From NCBI RefSeq assembly GCF_016905445.1, contig NZ_JAFEXF010000030.1:1-47857 (forward strand): a DNA stretch of 47,857 bases. The letters are read 5' to 3'. This DNA is from Streptomyces sp. G44. GTDB taxonomy: Bacteria; Actinomycetota; Actinomycetes; Streptomycetales; Streptomycetaceae. Shown in pieces: positions 1 through 8,889 of the stretch. A program made the translations under genes and the position numbers. Numbering within the stretch: the first letter of the stretch is position 1; the number at the start of each line of letters is the position of its first letter. Under the pieces are notes generated by a model. That model saw only the letters and a program-made list of their open reading frames with translations, ran no database searches and was not told the origin of the DNA.

Positions 1-411
1 GCGTGCGGCTGGGCCGGGCGGCGGTGACGCGGCGGAGCCGGGCGGGCCCAAGGCGGCGGACGCGGCGGTGTGGCGGGGGGGGGGGGGGGGGCCGCCCCCC
101 CCCCCCCCCGCCCCCCCCCCCCCCCGCCGCCGGGGAGGGCCGGGCTCGGGCGCCCCCCCCGCCCCCCCCCCCGCGCCCGGGCCGGCGCCGGGGCGCCGCC
201 GTTCCTGCTGGCGCACGGGGACGCGGACTCGGTGGTGGACCACTCGCACAGCGCGGCGCTGGCGGCCGCGCTGGAGCGGGCCGGGGTCCCGGCCGAGCTG
301 TGGACGGTCCCCGGCGCGGACCACGGCTGGCACGGCCTGCCCGAAGCCGAGGTGGAGCGGATCTTCACGCGCTCCCTGGACTTCGTACGCGCGCGCACGT
401 CGAAGGCGTGA
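1..411 (+). CDS. Alpha/beta hydrolase (S9/DLH-like), 3' end, frame-disrupted
   Basis: Only the C-terminal end of this gene is in the window. The clean part (about 190-411) encodes APPFLLAHGDADSVV followed by PGADHGWHG. These are the blocks around the catalytic Asp and catalytic His of alpha/beta hydrolases such as acyl-peptide hydrolase, esterase or dienelactone-hydrolase relatives. Upstream, this frame is closed by a TGA at 25-27. Bases 2-74 read sensibly in another frame (ending ADAAVW, a common lead-in to this region). The true protein therefore probably passes from frame 2 to frame 1 within the homopolymer tracts at 75-172, which implies a sequencing error or a real frameshift. The substrate cannot be inferred. 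The stop is the TGA at 409-411, and the gene converges on hppD. Confidence 0.6.
75..172. repeat. Extreme G and C homopolymer tracts
   Basis: There is a run of 17 G (75-91), followed by C runs of 15 (95-109), 15 (111-125), 8 (153-160) and 11 (162-172). Nothing else in the window looks like this. The tracts sit inside what should be the body of a hydrolase gene and the reading frame changes across them. The likeliest explanation is a sequencing or assembly artefact near a contig edge, rather than real biology. Confidence 0.85.
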
Positions 412-419
412 ACGCCGGT

Positions 420-457
420 CGCCGGACAGGGCCGAGGGGAGTCGGGCCTGTCCGGCG
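420..457. terminator. Bidirectional hairpin terminator between hydrolase and hppD
   Basis: CGCCGGACAGG (420-430) pairs perfectly with CCTGTCCGGCG (447-457) across a 16-base loop. It lies between two convergent genes and has no T-run, as is usual for Streptomyces terminators. Confidence 0.6.
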
Positions 458-514
458 AGGGAGGACGAGCCGGGCGCAGCCCGCGGTCAACGGCGCCCGA
501 AGACTCCCCGGCGG

Positions 515-1773
<1,259 letters not shown>

Positions 1774-1794
1774 ATGACCACCCGGGAGTCCTCC

Positions 1795-2265
1795 ATGGCG
1801 ATCGATCATCTGGACGGCAGGCTCATCGTGCTCCTGGCGCGGGAGCCGCGCATCGGGGTTCTTGAGGCGTCCCGCAGGCTCGGGGTCGCGCGCGGCACGG
1901 TGCAGGCGCGGATGGACCGGCTTCAGTCCAATGGAGTCATCCGGGGGTTCGGCCCGGAGGTCGACCCGGCGGCGCTCGGCTACCCCGTGACCGCGTTCGC
2001 GACGCTGGAGATCAAACAGGGGCAGGGCCCGGACGTGCGGGCCCACTTGGCGTCCGTCGCCGAGGTGCTCGAACTGCACACCATCACGGGCCACGGCGAC
2101 ATGCTCTGCCGCCTCGTGGCGCGGTCGAACGCCGATCTCCAACGTGTGATCGACCGGGTCGTGGGTTTTGATGGCATCGTCCGGGCCTCCACCGCGATCG
2201 TCATGGAGAACCCCGTTCCGCTGCGGATCATCCCGCTCGTGGAGCAGGCGTCCCAAGATGTCTGA
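1795..2265 (+). CDS. Lrp/AsnC family transcriptional regulator
   Basis: The protein has an N-terminal helix-turn-helix (LDGRLIVLLAREPRIGVLEASRRLG, then VARGTVQARMDRLQ). A RAM/ACT-like effector domain follows (YPVTAFATLEI ... TGHGDMLCRLVA ... DRVVGFDGIVRASTAIVM). This is the standard Lrp/AsnC plan, about 156 residues long. I prefer the ATG at 1795, preceded by GGGAG at good spacing, to the ATG at 1774, which has no clear Shine-Dalgarno sequence. Lrp-family proteins form octamers or dimers that bind amino acids and repress or activate neighbours. Divergence from hppD makes hppD and self-regulation the likely targets (inference). Confidence 0.88.
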   Translation: MAIDHLDGRLIVLLAREPRIGVLEASRRLGVARGTVQARMDRLQSNGVIRGFGPEVDPAALGYPVTAFATLEIKQGQGPDVRAHLASVAEVLELHTITGHGDMLCRLVARSNADLQRVIDRVVGFDGIVRASTAIVMENPVPLRIIPLVEQASQDV

Positions 2266-2307
2266 GGAGGATCCCTGAGCCCGGGAGGAGCACTCCTGAG
2301 AGGCGAG

Positions 2308-2967
2308 GTGAGCACGTCAGTGGATTTCTGGGACTACCTCGGCACCCGGCACGAGCAGTTGCTGACGGACGCGTACCAGCACGCCTCGGCCGTCTTCCAG
2401 TGCATGGTCGTGGCCACCGTCCTGGGGGTGCTGATCGGCGTGCTCACCTACCGCAGCGGCTGGGCGGGCAACGTCGCCACGACGGTCACCTCCACCGTGC
2501 TCACCGTCCCCTCGCTCGCCATGATCGGCCTGCTGATCCCGGTGGTGGGCCTCGGCGTCGCCCCGACCGTCGTGGCGCTGACCCTCTACGGCCTGCTGCC
2601 CATCGTGCGCAACGCCATCGTCGGCCTGCGGGGCGTGGACCCCGCGCTCGTCGACGCGGCGAAGGGCATCGGGATGTCCCGGGCCGCCCGGCTCTTCCGG
2701 GTGGAGCTGCCGCTCGCCTGGCCGCCGATCCTCACCGGCATCCGGGTCTCCACCCAGATGCTGATGGGCATCGCCGCCATCGCCGCGTACGCCTCCGGGC
2801 CCGGCCTCGGCAACGTGATCTTCCGCGGCATCGGCTCGCTCGGCAGCAGGAACGCGCTGAACCAGGTGCTCGCGGGCACGCTGGGCATCATCGTCCTCGC
2901 GCTGCTCTTCGACGCCGCGTATGTCCTGATCGGCCGGCTGACGATCCCGAGGGGTATCCGTGTCTGA
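2308..2967 (+). CDS. Glycine betaine/carnitine/choline ABC transporter permease (OpuCB-type)
   Basis: This integral membrane permease of about 219 residues belongs to the quaternary-amine uptake (QAT/Opu) family. Several hydrophobic helices are visible. The EAA loop that docks on the ATPase reads DAAKGIGMSRAARLFRVELP, followed by AWPPILTGI. It starts at a GTG preceded by GAGAGG. It is the first gene of a four-gene operon (permease, ATPase, permease, lipoprotein) and its end overlaps the ATPase start by 8 bases. The complex imports compatible solutes for osmoprotection. The exact substrate cannot be told from the permease. Confidence 0.9.
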   Translation: MSTSVDFWDYLGTRHEQLLTDAYQHASAVFQCMVVATVLGVLIGVLTYRSGWAGNVATTVTSTVLTVPSLAMIGLLIPVVGLGVAPTVVALTLYGLLPIVRNAIVGLRGVDPALVDAAKGIGMSRAARLFRVELPLAWPPILTGIRVSTQMLMGIAAIAAYASGPGLGNVIFRGIGSLGSRNALNQVLAGTLGIIVLALLFDAAYVLIGRLTIPRGIRV

Positions 2968-4234
2968 GCCCACCGCGCCCGGTACCGCCGCCTCCGGGGC
3001 GACGATCGAGCTGGAGAACCTCACCAAGCGCTACCCGGGCAGCCCCGAACCGGCCGTGGACAGCGTCAGCATGGAGATCGGGGCGGGCGAGACGGTGATC
3101 TTCGTCGGCCCGTCCGGCTGCGGCAAGTCGACGACCCTGAAGATGATCAACCGCCTGATCGAGCCGACCGGCGGCCGCATCCGTATCAACGGCGAGGACG
3201 TCACCGACATCGACCCGGTGAAGCTGCGCCGCAAGGTCGGGTACGCCATCCAGTCCTCCGGGCTCTTCCCGCACATGACGGTCGCCCAGAACATCGCCCT
3301 GGTGCCGAAGATGATCGGCTGGGGCAAGGCGCGCATCCGCTCCCGGGTGGAGGAGATGCTCGACCTGGTCGGCCTCGACCCCGGCGAGTTCCACGACCGC
3401 TATCCGCGACAGCTCTCCGGCGGCCAGCAGCAACGCGTCGGCGTGGCACGGGCGTTGGCGGCCGATCCGCCGGTGCTGTTGATGGACGAGCCGTTCGGCG
3501 CCGTCGACCCGATCACCCGCGACCACCTCCAGGACGAGCTGATCCGGCTCCAGAGCGAGCTGCACAAGACCATCGTCTTCGTCACGCACGACTTCGACGA
3601 GGCCATCAAGCTCGGCGACCGCATCGCCGTGCTGCGCGAGCGCTCGCACATCGCGCAGTTCGACACGCCCGAGGCGATCCTCACCAACCCCGCGGACGAT
3701 TTCGTCTCCGGTTTCGTCGGCGCGGGCGCGGCCCTGAAGCGGCTGAACCTGACGCGCGTACGCGATGTGGAGATCGCCGACGTGCCGACGGTGACCGTCG
3801 ACGATCCGCTCCAGGACATCTTCGACAAGTTGCGCGGCGGCGCCACCAACGAACTGCTCCTGCTCGACAAGCGGGGCCGCCCCTACAAGTGGCTGCGCCG
3901 CGGCGACCTGATGCGCGCCCGGGGCTCCCTGGCCCGCGCGGGCACCCTCGTCCACGACACGGTGACCCGTGACGCCACGTTGCGCGACGCGCTCGAAGCC
4001 GTCCTCACGGACAACGCGGGCCGGGTCGCGGTGACCGGGCGGCGCGGCGAGTACACGGGCGTGGTGGACATGGAGACGCTGCTGAACTCCGTCCACGAGA
4101 TGCTGGAGGCCGACCGCCTCGACGCCATCGAGCACCAGCACGACCTGGAGGAGCAGCGCGCCGGGCTGACGCACCAGGAGCAGGAGGGCGCGGGTCCCGG
4201 CCCCGGGGGTCTCGGCGGGGCGGCGCGGGCATGA
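2960..4234 (+). CDS. Glycine betaine/choline ABC transporter ATPase with CBS domains (OpuCA-type)
   Basis: This is the ATP-hydrolysing subunit, 424 residues. Walker A GPSGCGKST lies at 50-58, the signature LSGGQQQR at 152-159, Walker B VLLMDE at 172-177 and the switch His at 210. After the nucleotide-binding domain there is a regulatory region of two CBS-like repeats (about 265-385). In OpuA/OpuCA proteins this region senses ionic strength or c-di-AMP (family knowledge). The C-terminal tail is charged, then Gly-rich. The GTG start at 2960 lies inside the preceding gene, and the TGA is shared in an ATGA with the next permease, so translation is coupled. Confidence 0.93.
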   Translation: MSEPTAPGTAASGATIELENLTKRYPGSPEPAVDSVSMEIGAGETVIFVGPSGCGKSTTLKMINRLIEPTGGRIRINGEDVTDIDPVKLRRKVGYAIQSSGLFPHMTVAQNIALVPKMIGWGKARIRSRVEEMLDLVGLDPGEFHDRYPRQLSGGQQQRVGVARALAADPPVLLMDEPFGAVDPITRDHLQDELIRLQSELHKTIVFVTHDFDEAIKLGDRIAVLRERSHIAQFDTPEAILTNPADDFVSGFVGAGAALKRLNLTRVRDVEIADVPTVTVDDPLQDIFDKLRGGATNELLLLDKRGRPYKWLRRGDLMRARGSLARAGTLVHDTVTRDATLRDALEAVLTDNAGRVAVTGRRGEYTGVVDMETLLNSVHEMLEADRLDAIEHQHDLEEQRAGLTHQEQEGAGPGPGGLGGAARA

Positions 4235-5085
4235 GGCCGCGCGGACACCGCCCCGAGGGGGAGCACGAGGTCAAGGGTGTCGCCTTCCGTGACGCGGGCG
4301 GCAGCGAGCAGGAGGTCCCGCCGCCCCCGGCTGCGGGACGGCAGGCGCGCCGGGTCACGTGGCAGAAGGTCACGTTCCTGCCCGCCGTGCTCGTGGCGGT
4401 CCTGCTGCTCACCTGGGGGTGGTTCCAGCAGACGGACCTGGACTCGATCTCCAGGAACGCGCTGGCGGACGGCAACGTCTGGCTCCGGCTCCGCCAGCAC
4501 ATCCAGCTGACCGTGATCTCCACCTTCTTCGTGCTGGTCATCGCCATCCCGCTCGGCATCCTGCTGACCCGCGGGAAGCTGCGCAGGGCGGCGCCGGCCG
4601 CGATGGCGCTGGCCAACATCGGCCAGGCGACCCCGGCGATCGGCCTGCTGGCCCTGCTGGTGATCTGGCTGGGCATCGGCGAGAAGGCGGCCCTGATCGG
4701 CATCATCGTCTACGCCGTCCTGCCGGTCCTGTCCAACACGATCGCGGGCCTGAAGGCGAACGACCCGACGCTGCTCGAAGCGGCGCGCGGCATCGGCATG
4801 TCGCCGCTGGGCGTCCTCGGCAGGGTCGAACTTCCCCTGGCGGTCCCTCTGATCCTCGCGGGCGTGCGGACGGCGCTCGTGTTGAACGTCGGTACGGCGA
4901 CCCTCGCCACGTTCGGCGGGGGCGGCGGCCTCGGCGACCTGATCACGACGGGGATGACCAACCAGCGCATGCCGGTCCTGCTGCTCGGCTCGATCCTGAC
5001 GATCGTGCTGGCGCTGCTGGTGGACTGGCTGGCGTCGCTGGCCGAACTGTTCCTGCGCCCGCGCGGGCTGGAGGCGGGCTCATGA
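4231..5085 (+). CDS. Glycine betaine/choline ABC transporter permease (OpuCD-type) with N-terminal extension
   Basis: This is the second permease of the importer, 284 residues. It is longer than its partner because of a hydrophilic, charged and Pro-rich N-terminal segment of about 45 residues before the first membrane helix (FLPAVLVAVLLLTWGW). The EAA loop reads EAARGIGMSPLGVLGRVELP. The start is the ATG of an ATGA overlap with the ATPase gene, and the stop forms another ATGA with the lipoprotein gene. The two permeases would form the membrane heterodimer of the complex. Confidence 0.9.
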   Translation: MRPRGHRPEGEHEVKGVAFRDAGGSEQEVPPPPAAGRQARRVTWQKVTFLPAVLVAVLLLTWGWFQQTDLDSISRNALADGNVWLRLRQHIQLTVISTFFVLVIAIPLGILLTRGKLRRAAPAAMALANIGQATPAIGLLALLVIWLGIGEKAALIGIIVYAVLPVLSNTIAGLKANDPTLLEAARGIGMSPLGVLGRVELPLAVPLILAGVRTALVLNVGTATLATFGGGGGLGDLITTGMTNQRMPVLLLGSILTIVLALLVDWLASLAELFLRPRGLEAGS

Positions 5086-6050
5086 GGGTGACGACGCGGA
5101 CGGCCGCCCTGGCGGTGCTGGCCGGCGCCCTGCTGGCGAGCTGCGGCCTGACCAGCGGCAGCCCCATGGTGGACGACGTGCAGCCCGGCTCCGTCGGCCG
5201 GGGCCTGCCCCTCAAGGGCGCCGATCTGACCGTCACGTCCAAGGAGTTCACCGAACAGCTGATCCTCGGCGCGATGATGGGCATCGCCTTCGAGGCGGCG
5301 GGCGCGAACGTGCTGGACCGCACCGGCATCCAGGGTTCGATCGGCGCCCGCGAGGCCGTCAGAAGCGGTGACGCGGACGCCATGTACGAGTACACGGGCA
5401 CCGCCTGGATCACCTACCAGGGCAACACGGAGCCGATCGACGACCCGCGCGAGCAGTGGGAGGCGGTGCGGGACGCGGACCGGAGGAACGGCGTCACGTG
5501 GCTCGCCCCGGCCGCGCTGAACAACACGTACGCGCTGGCGACGAACGCGCGCAACGCGGCGAAGTACCGGACGAAGACGCTCTCGGACGTGGCGGCGCTG
5601 GCCAAGTCCGACCCGAAGGCCGTCACGCTCTGCGTGGAGAGCGAGTTCGCCTCGCGCGAGGACGGGCTGCCGGGCATGCAGAAGGAGTACGGGATGGGCG
5701 TCCCGGCCGGCAACATCACCAAGATGGACACCGGCATCATCTACACGCAGGCGGCCAAGGGGGCGTGCGCGTACGGCGAGGTCTTCACCACCGACGGCCG
5801 CATCAAGGCGATGGACCTCACGGTGATGGAGGACGACAAGCGCTTCTTCCCCAACTACAACGCGGCCCCGGAGATCAACAGCAAGTCCCTGAAGAAGTAC
5901 CCGCAGATGGCGGAAATCCTGGCGCCCATCACGAAAAAGCTGACCAACACGGTGGCGCGGGACCTCAACGCGAAGGTGGACGTGGAGGGCCAGGACCCGC
6001 ACGAGGTGGCGAAGGACTGGCTGATCCAGGAGGGCTTCGTCAAGGAGTAG
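5082..6050 (+). CDS. Glycine betaine/choline-binding lipoprotein (OpuCC/OpuAC type)
   Basis: This is the extracellular substrate-binding subunit, 322 residues. A lipoprotein signal ends in LLASC, with the lipidated Cys at 21. The mature part contains TVTSKEFTEQLILG, a hallmark of OpuAC/QAT solute receptors, and YEYTGTAWITY, a conserved segment of the ligand pocket. The start overlaps the permease stop (ATGA). Aromatic residues that could cage a quaternary amine are present, but the substrate (betaine, choline or carnitine) cannot be decided by eye. It closes the importer operon, and I saw no obvious terminator after it. Confidence 0.92.
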   Translation: MRVTTRTAALAVLAGALLASCGLTSGSPMVDDVQPGSVGRGLPLKGADLTVTSKEFTEQLILGAMMGIAFEAAGANVLDRTGIQGSIGAREAVRSGDADAMYEYTGTAWITYQGNTEPIDDPREQWEAVRDADRRNGVTWLAPAALNNTYALATNARNAAKYRTKTLSDVAALAKSDPKAVTLCVESEFASREDGLPGMQKEYGMGVPAGNITKMDTGIIYTQAAKGACAYGEVFTTDGRIKAMDLTVMEDDKRFFPNYNAAPEINSKSLKKYPQMAEILAPITKKLTNTVARDLNAKVDVEGQDPHEVAKDWLIQEGFVKE

Positions 6051-6078
6051 CCGCGCCACGGGAGTTACAAAGAACTGC

Positions 6079-6121
6079 TTGCAAAGAAACCGTTGCAACC
6101 GACTCTTTGCATGGCTACGCT
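6079..6121 (+). promoter_or_regulatory. Promoter and operator of the ArsR-family gene
   Basis: TGCAAAGA (6080-6087) and TCTTTGCA (6104-6111) form a perfect inverted repeat around a central palindrome GTTGCAAC (6092-6099). TTGCAA (6093-6098) followed 17 bases later by TACGCT (6116-6121) fits a -35/-10 pair. The predicted transcription start then falls at about 6128, the A of the ATG, which suggests a leaderless mRNA. The operators overlap the promoter, as expected for autorepression. Confidence 0.55.
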
Positions 6122-6127
6122 GACGGC

Positions 6128-6727
6128 ATGACGGAACAGTCGCCGCCCCGCAACATCCACCACCTCGACGCCCGCACGCTGCGCGGTCTCGCGCACCCGC
6201 TGCGCATGCGGCTGCTCTCCTCGCTGCGCCTCGACGGCCCGGCGACCGCGTCCCAACTCGCCGCGCGCCTGGGCGAGTCGAGTGGGGCGACCAGCTATCA
6301 CCTGCGCCAGCTCGCCGAGTACGGGTTCGTGGAGGACGACCCGGAGCGGGGCAAGGGACGGGAGCGGTGGTGGCGTTCGGCCCACCAGGGCACGCGGACC
6401 GACGAGCACCTCATCCGCGACCCGGACCCGGAGGTGCGCGGCGCGCTGAACACCCTCCTGCACGAGTACGCGACGCAGCGCGCCCAGGAGGTCTCCACCT
6501 GGATCGCCACCCGGCACGAGTGGTCGCGGGAATGGGACGAGGCGGCGGACACCAGCGACTTCACCCTGGACCTGACGCCCGCGCTCGCCGCCGAGCTGAG
6601 CGACAAGGTCCATGAACTCGTGGAGCGCTACCGCGCGTTGGCACCCGACGCGGACACCCCGGACGTGGCCAAGGTGCGCGTCCACTCCCACATCTTCCCG
6701 ACGCGGCCGAAGGCCGACGGCACCTGA
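6128..6727 (+). CDS. ArsR-like winged-helix transcriptional regulator
   Basis: The 199-residue protein begins with a winged helix typical of the ArsR/HTH_20 group: LDARTLRGLAHPLRMRLLSS, then ATASQLAARLGESSGATSYH and LRQLAEYGFVEDD. The rest (about 90-199) is helical and of unknown ligand specificity. No metal-binding Cys pairs are visible, so a non-metal signal is likelier. There is no Shine-Dalgarno sequence before the ATG, but the promoter spacing predicts leaderless translation. Inverted repeats upstream suggest autoregulation. A small TTA-containing gene follows 12 bases after the stop and is probably cotranscribed. Confidence 0.88.
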   Translation: MTEQSPPRNIHHLDARTLRGLAHPLRMRLLSSLRLDGPATASQLAARLGESSGATSYHLRQLAEYGFVEDDPERGKGRERWWRSAHQGTRTDEHLIRDPDPEVRGALNTLLHEYATQRAQEVSTWIATRHEWSREWDEAADTSDFTLDLTPALAAELSDKVHELVERYRALAPDADTPDVAKVRVHSHIFPTRPKADGT

Positions 6728-6739
6728 GAGGGGCACGGC

Positions 6740-6946
6740 ATGCATCCCGACGTACACCTGATGCTGCACCACACGCGCGCAGAGGAGTTACGGCGCTCCG
6801 CGCCCGTACGGGACCCCCGCGCCCGGCTCCGCGACCGGTGCGGCTGGACCCTGGTCGAACTGGGGCTGCGCCTGGTCAGCAGCTCGGGACCCGCGCGCCC
6901 TTCTCCAGGGCCCGCAGCGAGTCGACCGTTCCCTTCAGTGTCGTGA
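6740..6946 (+). CDS. Small hypothetical protein with a TTA codon
   Basis: This encodes 68 residues starting MHPDVHLMLHHTRAEELRR and continuing to GWTLVELGLRLVSS. I recall similar short proteins after regulators in other Streptomyces, but no function. GAGAGGGG precedes the ATG at workable spacing. Codon 17 is TTA (6788-6790), the rare leucine codon read by the bldA tRNA in Streptomyces, so translation may be developmentally timed. The last 71 bases overlap the 3' end of the convergent protease gene. The final 20 residues or so look like read-through rather than conserved protein. Confidence 0.55.
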   Translation: MHPDVHLMLHHTRAEELRRSAPVRDPRARLRDRCGWTLVELGLRLVSSSGPARPSPGPAASRPFPSVS

Positions 6947-7685
6947 CCGGGACCAGCTTCAGGCCCTTCGGCAGCTCCGCCTGAGCGTCCGCGCACTCGG
7001 CCTTCGGGACGAGGAACACCGTCGCGCCGTCGCGCCGCGCGGCCTGCGTCTTCAGGGCGACGCCGCCGACGGGGCCGACCTCGCCGCCGGCCGTGATGGT
7101 GCCGGTGCCGGCGATCTTTCCGCCGCCCGTGAGGTCACGGCCGCTGCCGTCGCCGTCCAGCTTGTCGATGATGCCGAGCGAGAGGAACAGCCCGGCGCTC
7201 GGACCGCCGATCTTGCCGAGGTCGGCCTTGACGTTCACGTTCTCCGTGCCGTCGAAGCCGTTCGCCTTCAGGTACGACAGCGCCGCCTTCGTGGCGTCGT
7301 CCTGCGACCTCTTCATGTCGCCGAGGTTGTGTTCCTGAACTTCCTTGACGTTGTCACCGGTCGGGTAGACCGAGTCCTTCGGCATCACCGCGCGGTCCGT
7401 GCGGAACCAGCCGTCGATCACGTCGGCGAGGCGTACGTCCATCTGCGGGCCGGTGGCCACGATGGTCGTCATGCGCAGCTCGCCCTTCGTCTCGCGGGTG
7501 GGCGCGCCGGTGACGGTGAGCACGGGCTTGCCCTCGTGCTCCCCCAGGACGTTCGCCGTGCCGCCGGGCTGCGCCACGGCGAACGGCAGCGGCGCCAGTG
7601 CCGCGACGGCGAGCAGGGCCGCCACGGGCAGGGCGCAGACGGCGAGGGCCTGGGGGCGCGTGAAACGAGGGAGGGAGAAGACCAC
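6876..7685 (-). CDS. Secreted/membrane-anchored Lon-type (S16) protease domain protein
   Basis: This 269-residue protein has an N-terminal hydrophobic segment (about 10-38) that is a signal peptide or anchor. A Lon proteolytic domain follows, with the catalytic Ser163 in GGPSAGLF and Lys212 in GGVALKTQAA. These are the Ser-Lys dyad positions of family S16. No AAA+ ATPase domain is present, and I see no clear PDZ domain between anchor and protease, unlike the YlbL-type relatives. It should act outside the membrane. The chosen start is GTG at 7685, without an obvious Shine-Dalgarno sequence. The substrate is unknown. Confidence 0.85.
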   Translation of the reverse strand: MVFSLPRFTRPQALAVCALPVAALLAVAALAPLPFAVAQPGGTANVLGEHEGKPVLTVTGAPTRETKGELRMTTIVATGPQMDVRLADVIDGWFRTDRAVMPKDSVYPTGDNVKEVQEHNLGDMKRSQDDATKAALSYLKANGFDGTENVNVKADLGKIGGPSAGLFLSLGIIDKLDGDGSGRDLTGGGKIAGTGTITAGGEVGPVGGVALKTQAARRDGATVFLVPKAECADAQAELPKGLKLVPVTTLKGTVDSLRALEKGARVPSC

Positions 7686-7735
7686 GGGATCAATCTAACG
7701 TGACGGGACGGCCACGCCCGAGCGGGCGGTCCATG

Positions 7736-7878
7736 AAGCCCGTCCGGCGCTTGAGGACGAGCTCGGCGGAGCCGGCGATCTCCCGGGCGCCCGCCCGACG
7801 CCCGACAGCGCGAGCCCAATCAAGCCCGTCCGGCGCTTGAGGACGAGCCCGGCGGAGCCGGCGATCTCCCGGGCGCCC
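7736..7878. repeat. Two direct copies of a 57-bp Streptomyces intergenic repeat
   Basis: Copies lie at 7736-7792 and 7822-7878, 56 of 57 bases identical (one T/C difference), in direct orientation. The core GTCCGGCGCTTGAGGACGAG is one I recall as widely scattered between genes in Streptomyces genomes. Both copies lie between the protease and IclR genes. There are no coding features or transposase. Confidence 0.75.
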
Positions 7879-7918
7879 CCAGACTCCGCTCGCCCCGCGG
7901 CCCCAGCGCAACGCGGGC

Positions 7919-8560
7919 TCAGCGCAACGCGTCGGCCACCTCCCGCGCCGCGTCCACCACCCGCGGCCCCACCCGCTCCGGCACGGAGTCCGCGAGCATC
8001 ACCACGCCCACGCTGCCCTCTATCCCGGTCACGCCGACCAGCGGCGCCGCGGCCCCGCTCGCCCCGGCCTCCAGCTCGCCGTGGGTCAGCGCGTACCCGG
8101 GGTCGGTCACCTGGCCCTGCCGGGCGGCCAGGATGGCGCGGCCCGCGGCACCCCGGTCCAGGGGGTGGCGGAAGCCCGTGCGGTACGCGACGTGGTAGTC
8201 GGTCCAGGTGGGTTCGACGACGGCGACCGCGAGGGCCTCCGAGCCGTCGACGAGGGTCAGGTGGGCCGTCGCCCCGATGTCCTCGGCGAGCGAGCGCAGC
8301 GCGGGCAGCGCGGCCTCCCGCACCAGCGGGTGCACCTGGCGGCCCAGGCGCAGCACGCCGAGGCCGACGCGGGCCCGGCCGCCCAGGTCCCGTCGCACCA
8401 GGGCGTGCTGTTCGAGCGTGGCGAGCAGGCGGTACACCACGGTGCGGTTCACGCCGAGCTTGTTGGACAGCTCGGTGACCGTGAGGCCATGGTCGGTGTC
8501 GGCCAGCAGCTTGAGGACGCGCAGTCCTCGGTCCAGCGTCTGGGATGTCTCCGCGGTCAC
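7919..8560 (-). CDS. IclR family transcriptional regulator
   Basis: The 213-residue protein has an N-terminal IclR winged helix (SQTLDRGLRVLKLLADTDHG, then LTVTELSNKLGVNRTVVYRL). A shortened GAF-like effector domain follows (IGATAHLTLVDGSEALAVAV ... RHPLDRGAAGRAILAA ... GVVMLADS). The GTG start at 8560 is chosen because AAAGGAG lies 8 bases upstream; longer in-frame starts have no such signal. No metabolic operon adjoins it. The long upstream leader with inverted repeats may carry its control elements. Confidence 0.88.
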   Translation of the reverse strand: MTAETSQTLDRGLRVLKLLADTDHGLTVTELSNKLGVNRTVVYRLLATLEQHALVRRDLGGRARVGLGVLRLGRQVHPLVREAALPALRSLAEDIGATAHLTLVDGSEALAVAVVEPTWTDYHVAYRTGFRHPLDRGAAGRAILAARQGQVTDPGYALTHGELEAGASGAAAPLVGVTGIEGSVGVVMLADSVPERVGPRVVDAAREVADALR

Positions 8561-8889
8561 GACGCCCACTCCTTTGGTGAGGGTCGGCGGCCTCCTTACG
8601 CGGCGGTTGCGCCGCCGGTCCCGTGGGCGACGCGCGTCAGAGGCCGCCGGTCGGAACACCGGCTGCGCTCCGCGGCGGCGCTGCCACGGGGCGTGTGCGT
8701 GTGCGGGGACAGTAGCGAGCCCGTCCCGCTGAGCGGAAGACTCAGTCCAGAATCCGGGCATGGGGGCGCCCGCACCGCCCCCATCTGCCCCGTTACGCGT
8801 GGCGCGCCGAACCGGACGGGCGTACGACATCCGCACAAGCCCTCCGCACTCGGAACGCCCGCCTCCCGCGCCTCACGGGAACGCTGGGG
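8561..8889. other. 329-base non-coding interval upstream of iclR-like gene
   Basis: No gene is supported here. The region holds an inverted repeat GGCGGCCTC (8586-8594) / GAGGCCGCC (8640-8648), a smaller CCGGT-N6-ACCGG, and the hairpin at 8760-8784 described separately. It should contain the promoter and 5' leader of the IclR gene. Confidence 0.5.
8760..8784 (-). terminator. Hairpin downstream of the helicase gene
   Basis: ATGGGGGCG (8760-8768) pairs perfectly with CGCCCCCAT (8776-8784) around a 7-base loop, about 105 bases after the helicase stop. It is probably the helicase terminator. It has no T-run. Confidence 0.5.

Noticed and set aside
2317..3027. Long open frames opposite the ABC transporter genes and many other core genes
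   Set aside because: High GC makes antisense frames long. These show Arg/His/Ala-rich compositions and no family motifs.
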